This document shows, one piece after another, positions 51,601 through 63,600 of a stretch of 64,000 nucleotides of DNA; position 1 is the stretch's first letter, and the number at the start of each line of letters is the position of its first letter. The DNA is from Terebella lapidaria (Eukaryota; Annelida; Polychaeta; Terebellida; Terebellidae). The stretch spans positions 27,278,165 through 27,342,164 of the forward strand of contig OX424564.1 in the NCBI GenBank assembly GCA_949152475.1. The letters are read 5' to 3'. The translations under genes were made by a program, and so were the position numbers. The notes beneath the pieces are model-generated. The model had not been told where the DNA came from. It did not search any database and saw nothing but the letters and a program-made list of their open reading frames with translations.

Positions 51601-54600
51601 TGGTTGACATGAACGACAACAGCCCGACCTTCCCGCTCTCCCAGTACATCATGCACGGCATCGCGGAGACTGTGCAGATAGGCGCCGATATTGTCCAAGG
51701 TATCAACGAAACTCACCAAAAAACTTTGTATTCTTTTTGGAGATATTCAAATGATAAATTTATGGTTAGGCAAATCTGAATGAGAGATTGGCTGATACTG
51801 TAAAACTCTTAAATTTTCACGGACATTAAATTTTGCTAATTTTCACTACTGAGAAAAATTATATTTATGTTATATTGGCATTTTTTGTTGTGGACGCCCA
51901 TTTCGCCAAATTAAATGTCCGCCAATGAGTAGGAAAGACAAATCCGTGAAATTGAATGTCTGGGAAAACTAAGGGCTTTACAAAAGTATGTGCTGTGAAG
52001 TGTGAACATCGAGGAAGATGAGGGGATGTTATTCATAAATACTGACAAAAATTGGATGATAGTAAACCATGAAGTGTCATTATATTTTACAGGATACCAT
52101 GGTAATATAATAAATATTTTTTGTTGACAGTTACGGCGACTGATGTCGATTCAGTGACAAACTCGCAGCTCACGTACACGGTCAACGATGATAACTTCAC
52201 CGTCCAAACGTTCAACAACATTGGATACATAAGAACTCACAGGTAAAATTGCTGAGCTTCTCTGTTGAGCTTCTCTGATATCTGATAAATTTTCGAAACT
52301 GACATGGAAATATTGTATTTATTAACCAATACTAAAAACGAAAATCATATACATACACAATCCATAACATAAAAATTATGTATGAAAAATTGAAACTCAA
52401 TGGAATATTGATATTCAAGTAGAATAATAAAAAAAAGCTTCAACCTGTTCAACCTGGGATTTATCACATACTCACCCCTATAATAAACTCTTGCCCCAAA
52501 AAGTGTTTATTTTAGATGTAAACATGTGAACATGAATTTATATCACACACTACATGTATCTCCCCCATGCAGACGCTTGGACTATGACACAATACCCGAC
52601 CACACGTATAACTTCACCGTCCTGGCCACGGACAATGGCTCGCCGGCACACACGGGCTCTGCGCAGGTGCGAATCAGCGTGTCCAACGTCAACGACGAGG
52701 TTCCGCAGTTCATGCAGTCCATAGAGCACGTGCAAGTCTCCGAGGACGCGTCGCTTAACACCGTCGTACACGTCATACAAGCCTTCGATCCTGACGGGGA
52801 TCAAGTCACGTACAGCTTCACAGGTGCGTTTGCCACCTTGGATTATGTTGGATGAATTTTGTGGAATTTTCACAACTTGTACCTGGATATAGAAATTCAA
52901 GCACATGGAGCTGATTAGTGTAGCTGACTTGTAGTTAAAGTTGAGAACTAATGTACAAGTTTGATTTTTAGAAAAAAAGTAAACATTGCTCGTTTTGCTG
53001 TCAACAGCCATTAATATGATTGATGTATAAACTTATAGATCCAAGGAGATCAAAACATATGCATGACCATCTTACAACTTGAAATAAGCTATGTTTTACC
53101 CACATCCCATACACCAGGAGGAAGGTTGGTGAGTGGTCCGTTCAGCATTGACCCTCAGTCCGGTATCATCACGCTCATCGGGCAGCTGGTCAAGAGTCAA
53201 GTGACGTACCGACTCAACATCACAGCGACGGACGACGGAAGCTGCTGCGGCTCCACGACGAGTCGGTCCAATACGGGACTCGTCATCATTGAAGTCAAGG
53301 ATATCAACAACAACGCTCCGCGGTTTCCAGCGTGTAGCAGCTATGCCCCTGAGGTAGACGAGAGGGAACCAGTTGGGACCTCTGTATTCAAGGTTAGTAA
53401 AGTCGCAAGGTTTATTGCAATAGGTTAGTGTGAATATGAATACATGTGCATAACTGCCTTCGCAGGCGTTTTTCTCTCCTGACAATGCGTTGAAATTCCA
53501 TGATTGTATCATTGTGTTCTGTGAAAAATAATGCTAAAATTATAACAAAATGATAACCTGCTATTTCATCACAAAATGTCATGATATATCTGACTATAAT
53601 TTAGGTTGAAGCCTTAGACCCTGACACTGGTGCCAACGGCAACATCACCTACTCCATAATCAAATCTAGCGAACAGAGTAATGTGAACTTCTACATAGAG
53701 CCGAACACTGGCATTCTACGCACGGCGGAGGTTTTCGACAGGGAGGCCACTGTCGGAGTCACCGATTTCGGCGTCACGATCAAGGCGGAAGACCAAGGGA
53801 ACCAGAAACTTGCGGGATTCTGCACGTTCCGCGTGAGGATTGGCGATAAAAACGACAACCCTCCCGTCTTCAACTTGCCGCACTATCAGACTAGCATCGA
53901 GGAGAACAGCCCGATCGGCACGAAAGTCAAGCAGGTGTACGCGATGGATCGCGATGCCGGCCTCAACGGGGAAGTCGAGTATTTCATGAAGAGTGATCCG
54001 TCAAATTTCTTCACGATCAACCAACACAGTGGCTGGGTGTCAGTGGCCAGACCCATGGCAGAGGTAGGAATATATAGTTCTGCCTGATTGAAGCATGTAC
54101 CAGTCATATTATTTAAGTATTTAAGTAGACATGGAAGTCACAAATAAAAAATTCTTTCCAAGCAGTCCTGCATCATGGTCTTACACCTACATGGATATAT
54201 AACAAATCTCTGTTTTCAGTGGGAGCATGTCGAGTTGGAGATTGAGGCGAGGGATAGAGGCATCCCGACGGAAACGTCCACCGTCATAATGGACATTGAG
54301 ATCACCAAAATCATGAACGCTTATCCTCAGTGGGAGCGTGACTACTCGGCTTATCCAATCGTCATTAGTGAGAACGTCCGCGTGAACCACATCGTTGCCC
54401 GCTTGAAGGCCACGTCGTCCATGCCGAACTCCGTCGTCAACTACTTCATTCAACACGGACAGACTCCCGAACAGAACGGGCTGCCGCGGAGTTTTTACAA
54501 CAGGATGGACGAGGAGAGTAACGAGATGATCATCATGACGTATCGCCCGCTGGATTACGAGACCATCTCGCAGTATACGCTAACCATCAAGGCAGCTGTA

Positions 54601-57600
54601 AGTATTTACGATAATATAGGATATTGTTGAATATTATGGTATATTGTGAGTGAACTTTATGTGTGAAAATTATGGCTTGGCTTGGATTTCGTGAACTTCA
54701 AGTTTAGTTACTGCATCTAAATTCTTGGGAAATTCTAATTCTCGTGATCATATTTACTGCATATAGTAGTGAAGCATAAAAATAAGCATAGTAATAAATG
54801 TGATCATGGAAATTATGAGCAAAAAGAATCAACTGAAGTATTTCATAATAAATATAAACAAACTTTTGATTGAGAATCCCATGTTTGTCCACTCTTAGAA
54901 CCGTGCGTCCAACTCCCTGCACAACGACACCCGCCTGGTCATCCAGCTACAGGACGAGAACGACGAGATCCCGCAGTTCATTGGAATTGATGAGAACGGG
55001 CGCTACCCGGGCAGTGTGGCCGAGAATCTGGAACCCGGCGCCGAGGTCATCAGTGTCACCGCCACCGACCGAGACGAACGCGACCGCTTTAGGAAGGTCT
55101 GTGTCGGGATAATATGTTTGATATGTTATGATTGGATTGGCAATTTGAAATGCTACCAATTTACAACTTCCTGAAAAGACTGAAGAAAGAACATCATGTT
55201 GGATATGGGCTGTGTATCTCAAACAACCTGTTTAAAAAGCTCCAAGCTTAAAAAATTCGCTTGTCTCACTGAGAAAAGGTTTGAAGTCTTCCAAGATCCA
55301 AGTGAAAAATTTATGCCAGTGCTGTTTGATCAATGGAAACTTCGATCATTCAATTCCATCATGATACACTTTATTGAAAAATATTCCTTTACGTTGCCTT
55401 CCAGATCAACTATCGAATCAAGAACTCTGGGCCGGACTATCGTAACTTTATAATTGACCGTCAGACCGGCCTAATGCGAACCACACAGATGTTTGACCGG
55501 GAACAGAAGAGTGAGTACTACGTGACTGTAGTGGCGGAGGACGGAGCTCCTTCAGACCGGCCCAACCACCACCCGGCAGGCACCCCCAACCAGGGTATGT
55601 ATGGAGGATACAGGATCTCTTAGAATTTTCAAGAGGTTAAATTATTCGAATAAATAATTGGTATTGACTATTTAACATACTCCAAGTTATTGGAGAAAGA
55701 ACGATAAAGAGCGATTTATTGAAATTATTAATGGGTAAAATTAGTCAAGTTTTGGTAAAGACAACGTTGGGAACTGCATGTTAAGGCATAGATGGATGGG
55801 CCCTACCACTAATAAAACTAACTATAACCCACAGACATAAACATACTGTACTTGCAAACATATGTTCACATTTGAACGTTATACTGATCCTACCCATCAA
55901 ATCAATGGATGACTTCATCTTGTACTTGACCAGGTGAGGCCGAGGTTCAGATCCGAGTGACGGACAAGAATGACAACTCTCCATACTTCCGTCGATCCGT
56001 GTACCATGCAGAGATCGCAGAGAATGCTGATATCGGTGCCCTCGTGATGCACGTCACAGCCGAGGATCAGGACGAAGGTAGGGGACGCTGTGTAGTCATA
56101 GTCATTGCGGACGAGCCGGGGTGGACGATCATGTTACTTATATTCTGAAACAACAAAGTTTTGTTAATGATTCAATACTTTCTGGAAAATTTCACTAAAC
56201 TTGGCTGATTCATGGATTACAGTGGAATTTTAGTGTTAGATGCATGAATAAATCATGTATCTTTGTTCGAATACACAAAAATTTGCTTTTATTTTCAGGC
56301 AATGCGCTGAGTTACTCCATCAGCGGAGGGAACATCGGGAATGCGTTCGAGGTCCACCCGACACAGGGCGAGATCAAAGTCAGGGGTCAGCTCGACTACG
56401 ACCAGGGAACCAGGGTCAGTATTGCTAGCATATGTATCAAAACTTCGCAGGATATTGCGATAAGGCTTGAATTTTGGAAAAATTAATGAGGTTCAGTTTG
56501 TCTCTGATGATTTGGTCACCGTAATTACAATGTTAGTCATTTAAACTTTGCTGAAAATAGATTCATTCGAGAATAAGTGATACTTGTATTACGTCAATGT
56601 TGATGTGTACATACATACCTGCCTGAAATTACAAAGTATTGCTTCACAAAACCCTATGATGTACATTTGCCTTTCATTGATATGATATATATAATATATT
56701 CAAAACTATGTGTATTGCAGCGATATGAGCTTGTGTACCGAGTGTTTGATGACAAGTTCGCCAACACAACTAGGGTAGTGATCAGTGTGATTGACGTCAA
56801 CGACAACCCGCCGAGATTTGACCACGCCATATACAACATGACAGACATCAACGAAGAAGAAACGGGGATAACCCGCAAAAATCCCAAATATCTCCTCACT
56901 GTAAGCATTTAGTATTGACAAAACAATGTTCATTTCAAGTGGATTGTTAAAACGTCATATCAATTTTGTGGCACAAGGTCTTCTGGAATAATGAATAAGT
57001 TTTATTGATACTTTTCATGCAGAAAGACTTATTTGTGGCTGGTTGAAATTTCCGCAGGTGAATGCTGTGGACCCAGATGCGGAACGGAAGAGTTACCTCA
57101 AATACAGCTTGACTGGTCAATTTAACGATGATGGGACCTTCATGATCAATGAATACACCGGAGAAATCTACCTGACTCGCAGCCTGGATCGCGACAAGCC
57201 ACGGGGCCGAGCGATTTGGAATTTCAATGTTCTCGCCCATGATGAGGTTGGTTCCGGACATTCTCTGACGGGTTACGCGGAGGTTAGAGTAATGCCGAGA
57301 GACGTCAATGACAATGCTCCGGAGTTTGACAGAAGTCGACTGAAGGGGTCAATACCGGAGAACTCAGATGAAGGTTTGTCTTTGGTTATCACATGGTTGC
57401 TTGATACAGATTTATAAAATGATGCAAAAGTAGAAAATGTCTTGAAATATATTCCTGTCATGGTAAAATTCAGTCTGTTTCAAATAAGAATTTTTTGCCT
57501 GATTAGTATGGAGTAGACACAATTGAAATGTTGGAAATTTAAGAAAATTAGATAACTTCATGTTTGTTTCAAATACTCTACTATTAATCAGCCATTCCAC

Positions 57601-60600
57601 AGTAACATGTACATGTGTAGTCATAACTATGTACAAATACAAAACAGATTCCCCCATCACGGATTCTCCCTCTCTCTCCAGGTCGTCCGGTGCTGACAGT
57701 AATGGCCGAGGACCGCGACAACGGGAACAACGGCACGGTGACATACTCCCTCCGCCAGGTCCCGATGCATGAGCTTACGCCCACACCCCTCTTCACGATC
57801 GACAGCACCTCGGGACTGATCACGACGACGGTCGGCGATTCCCTGGATCGCGAGCGGCAGGAGGAGTACAAGATCATTGTCGTCGCGAAGGATCGCGGGA
57901 TTGTGCCGCAGAGCTGTGAGTGGGGGGGTTTAAATATTTGAAGTTGTGGGTGAAGTAGAAGGTGAGGGTATGTTTAGGGTATATTTCTTGACACAACTGT
58001 GTGGAATTGAGGAGTTGTTTTCATTCAGGACTTAGAGACAGGGTTGGCATGTGTGGGTACTGATGTGATGTGGAAGATAATAATGATCCTTATCAGTTTT
58101 GGTAATCATTGCATGGATATAAGCTGTAGAATTCTATGCTGGAATCAAATAGACAAACGCAAGTCATTATTCTATAAATTTTTTACGATGCACGAATCAA
58201 ATTACAGTAGTCCCCCTCAGATAAGACCTACTCTATCTAAGGGGGAGTTATGGGTCATCCTATGTCATCCTATAACTCCATAGGATAAGTGCTTGCAGAG
58301 GGGGAAGTCGGGGACCACTATATATATTCCAAACGTGTTTAGAAATATTTGATGAAATGGATGACTTTTGTTTTAATGCAGCAACGGCTACAGTCACCAT
58401 CACAGTTACTGACATCAACGACCACAAGCCGAAGTTCACTAAGACACTGTACAGCACCACCATGTCTGAGAATTACGTCATCGGTGCCTCGGTGACATCC
58501 GTGTCAGCTACTGACCTCGACACTGGCTCCAACGCGGCGCTGACGTACTCGCTAAAGGAAGAGGACAGCGAGTTCTTCAGCATCACCACCGTCACGGCAA
58601 CCAACACCGGCGTGCTCAAAGTCTATAAGGTATCGTGAATGGGGACGATGTACTGTTTTCACTGATCGAATGTATTTGTAAATAATGTAGTGATTGTCAT
58701 TCTGTATATTGGCTGGATTTCTTCTACTGAATTTAGCAGACTTATATCTTTGTTATGAATAGCAAATTCCTAAAATGCACTGTTCCGCTATGAAGTATTC
58801 TGCTCTTTCCCATCTGAAACATTTCACGATATTTTGTAAATTTTAATCATCAACCCCACCTCCCCTTCCCTTTACCAACAGGCTGTGGATTACGACACAC
58901 TTCAGCGCCCGTACTTCAACTTGACCGTCTTTGTCAGCGACCCGATACAGGACGGTAGCCATAGTGACGAGGCAATCATCGAGGTCCGTGTGACGGATTA
59001 CAATGACAACCCTCCTGACTTCCAGCCACCAACGCATCAGGTCCGCGTCTTTGAAGACGTCAAAGTTGGCACATCGCTGGCCCGCTTCCAGGCGAAGGAC
59101 CGTGACACCGGTGACAACAAGAAGTTCCGGTCAGTCATGATGCATTCTGAATCATAGTGAATAGAATATGAACTTTTGAATAGAAGTGTGCAGGTATTTT
59201 GTTCCGAAGAGAAAGTTATACATTTATGTATACATTTAAAGCATACGACACAGTAGATAGATACAAGCTGCTGGAGTACCTTGACGCTCTCGGTTGTGGA
59301 GGTCGTTTCCTCACTGCATTGAAATATTCGATGTCAGCAACTGGCATGATAGGAACTGAGACTTTCCCCACATCAGCAGGGGTCAAACAGGGTGGAAGTT
59401 CAAGTTGTTGCCTATTTACCGCGTTCATTGACCCGACAATCACCGCTGCAGCTTCTGAAGGACCGGACGGATGGCTACAGGACTTACATTCACTACTATT
59501 TATGGACGATACAGTTGTCTTGGCAACAAGTAGGGAAAAGCTGATTGCAAAACTAAAGAAAGTGAAGTCCAGAGCTGATCACTTGGGCATGGTGCTTCAC
59601 CCCACCAAGTCAAAGTACATCACAGTTGGTACAGAGGTTCATAGCCCTATCTCCCTAGATGATGTCACCTTGGAGCACACAACGAGCTATGTCTACCTGG
59701 GGACGCCATTAACGGCAGATTCAATGACAACCCAAGTCCAAAATCATCTCAACACCAAGTCTAACCACATCAACAAGTTCTACTCGTTCCTACGGAAAAA
59801 CTCAGACTGTCCCTTTGAGGTTAAACGAAAAGTTTGGACCAGTGCACTGGTTTCTTCCATTTTCTACTCTGCCGAAACGTGGTTCACTGGAAACTTGAGA
59901 GCAGCTGAGGTCCCCTACAATAATACCCTAAAGCAGCTTCTATCCATACGTCAGTCGACATGTAACGACGCAGTGTACATAGAGACAGGTCTATCAAACG
60001 CGTCAAGTTGGATTGCGGAGAGGCAGGCATCCTTTTTGCGGAAGTTAAGAGCTCGAGCCAGAACAGGCCAGTACGTTGTCAGGGTCATTGACTTGGCCAT
60101 AACATCAAGATCACCAATGGGGCGCAGGATAGAAACCATTGAAAGCACGAGAGAAAACCAACAGCAAGTGTTTCTAAACAATGTTAAATCAAGGGTGCAA
60201 ACCTCCGACTCTAGTCGCCGATCTGCCTACAGAGAAATGAACCCTGCCTTGGAGCCTTCTGACTTGTTGGGTGTCAAGTCGGCAGTACCTGAAAGCGACA
60301 GGATAGCCGTTACAAGGCTACGGTTGTCATCCCATCACCTCAAGGTAGAAACCGGGCGCTGGGCTCGTATCCCATATGAAAATCGAACTTGTTCCTGTGG
60401 CCCAGAAATCCAAACGGAGGAGCATGTGCTTCTGTGGTGTCGAAAGACTGAACCTCTCAGACAAAGTTATAATTTGACGGAAACTACAAATTCAAATGAC
60501 TTATTCAATCACAAGAACCAAAAACTGATGGCGGAATACTGTCGTAAAGTATTGTTACTTTTCAGGACATAAACATGATAAACATGCTTTTCTCATCCCC

Positions 60601-63600
60601 GTTGCAAATTCATTATGAGTATCTTTGTCAATTATTTTGCTTATGTCAATAAACTACTACTACTACTACTATAACAATATCTGTTTCAAAGTCTAATTGA
60701 TTAGCATGAATGATTTGCCCAATAATCCATTGGAACTTTTTCCATTTCCTTTTTCTCGATCTGACTGTTATACTTAAAACCTTAAAAGCAGTTTGAGGTG
60801 AATACTATATCAGAACTTGCAATGCTAAATACTTTTCTTGCAGCTATGACATTGACTGGATGACGGACCCCCGGCGTCAGTTCTCCATCGATAGTGGCGG
60901 TCTCGTGATGACAAGCAAACTTCTCGACCGAGAGGTGGAACAGACGCACCGTATCCACATCCTAGCCATAGACCAGGGTATGTCTTTAGCCATAGACCAG
61001 GCTATGTCTGTCTGCAGCCATAGAATTCTTACAGTGGATCAGTAGAAGTCAGAAGTATTCTTCAAACGATATGAATGTTTGAACAACATAATATTGGAGG
61101 AAAACCAGGTTAGGGGCTTTCTGTTAGGGGATGACAACATATATTCAGTTTCATTGAGTTTACATGTATGCAATCAAAATTGATCTGGAAGGTATTTTAA
61201 GAAGTTCAAATATGTCGGAAATGTTCCATGAAAATGAATTGAATGAATAAATAAAATTGAAATGTATATGACAAAACAAACTTCGCCTCGACCTGTCCAG
61301 GTACGCCCTCACAGACAGGAGTGGGCACGTTGATCGTCAACCTCATGGACGTCAACGACAACTTCCCGGTGTTCGCTCGCGATTACCGACCTGTGATTTA
61401 CGAGAATGAGCCGCCGGGTAGGACGGTCGTTGTGATCAGTGCGGTCGACAAAGACACGGCCACCAATGGACCCCCGTTTGATATGTGGCTACCCTGTAAC
61501 GGGGCTTGCCCGTGCAGTGACAACCCGGTCTGTGGGCTCTTCGATTTCAAGTTTGAAAAAGGTTTGTATTTTGGAAATTTTTTGTCTGATGATTTTCTCA
61601 ATATTCGTAGCAATTCCTTGTGTTTCTGTAGTTTTGCATATTTCTTTATTTGAAGATGTAGTTATTATCAGTGGTGAAAATTGTCTTATCATTTTGTCAC
61701 AGTTCGGGGAAAAAAAATTTGTGAAATATTTTTTGTCACCCATGTACCCTTAGTAGTGAGTGTCAGTAACCTGTGTTTTATTACTTTTGAAATCAAAATA
61801 CTATCATGGCTATAGTCATGTTTCAATGTATGTAGTAAATTATTGAATACTAATAGAGCTACAAATCTAAAGTGGAGATTTACATACAAATATTCTCAAG
61901 TTCAAAATCATCAACAAAAAGAAGTGCTAGTTATATAAAATGAGGCCTTCTCGTTAACTCAACAAACACTCATGTGGATTTAATCACAAAATCTTGAGGT
62001 TTGAAGCTCTATCACTGCATGTTGAAATACTGTGCATGAAATTTATCATTGGAAATAGATGACAAAATTAAACGCGAATTGATTTGTTCTCCAGATATAA
62101 GAACAGGGACTGTAGGTACAGTACAATGAGTGTTGCCATGGCTACCATGCTGTACATATATCTCTTGCATTGTTTAATATCTATCGCTTCGTTTAAAACA
62201 GAATTCTTTCCTGCTCGGTGTTTGGTGTGTACCCTTGAAGTTAGAATTTCCGAATTTGAGATAATCCTGTTAAAATTTAAATTGTTTGTTTGTGATAAGC
62301 ATAGAATATACATTTCAGGACACTTCTTCCTGAATACACCTCGTTACAAAATTTGGTAAAATATCTGAAAAAAAAATGTCTGTAATTTCATCGCAATTTC
62401 TGAAGTATACCTCATGAGTATATTCACTACAAAATGTTTCATCGCAATTTCTGAAGTATGCCTCATGAGTATATTTACTACAGTATGTCATTTTGACCAA
62501 TGTATGGCTACATAAATGACCTGACTTTTCCCCACTGTTTGCAGTTAACAAGTAGTGTTTATTTTGTTAAGGGTTATTTCTTGACATGAATTCATTTCTG
62601 CAAGTAAATGTAACCGATGTCATGATATATGCTTATCGCATGGATCAATCTATTGTTATACATGTACTAAAAACCAAAATATGTGATTTGGCACATAAAT
62701 ATTTGGCAAATAAGTATTTCAAGCCAATTTTGATATGCACATATATGGAAGTTAATAAATTGGAGAAAAAAGAATTTTTTGATGCTAAATTTCTATTTAC
62801 TTTTCCACGTGGTCAGGACGCGGCGACCAGGGGTTCGGGATCGGTACGGTCCGCAGTTTGAGGCGGTTTGATCGTGAGGAGAAGAAGGAATATCTGATGC
62901 CGATAGTGATGCGGGACAGTGGAGAGCCTGCCATGAGCGGCACAAACACCCTGACAATCGTCATCGGCGACCGCAACGATAATAGACACTTCCCCGGACA
63001 CAAGGATATCTTCGTGTATAACTACAAAGGTATGAACAAGTTTTTCGTGGTGATCAAAATGGAATTCTCTTGTCCTCTATGGTATCAAATATATATGCCA
63101 ACTCAAAGAGAATATACTGCTGTTATTATAGATAGACTGAATTTTGTCTCCGTAATTAATGGAAACCAAAATATTTTCAAATTTGCATTTAATTTGCTCT
63201 CAAACAGGCTGGAAAGGTTGGTTTTTGATGTTCACATGTGCACTTAAGCTCAAAGTACATTAGAATGTTGTATTCTAGATGGTTCAGTCCATGTTGTGTT
63301 CGTCTCTGTGTTGTCTTGCTTAAATTTTGAGGATTTCTTGAGTTTACACTTTCATACCATATGTATAAGACAAAATAAGACCAAAGTGTTTATTCGGATA
63401 ATTGCGGGAAATTTATTGAAGCAGGATTGACAAGAAATTGTTGGGATACTATTCGTTTACTCTATCACTAGCATGACAAGTTTCCTTTATTCTTGCGGAA
63501 TGTTGTAGGTTTCATTGCTGTTATTATATGTATCCAAGACACTGCACTTTGAACATGTGTAGAATATTAAATGATATTTATTTGCAAGTTGTGACATAAT

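Larger units (their letters stand above)
59130..60843 (+). other. intron 18, 1.7 kb, mostly LINE
   Basis: Apart from the LINE at about 59236-60672 the intron is about 280 bp, the size of its neighbours, so the LINE accounts for the extra length. Confidence 0.75.

Noticed and set aside
52550-53011. 153-residue minus-strand frame over cadherin exon 6
   Set aside because: Shadow of the GC-rich exon; the + strand frame carries clear cadherin motifs.
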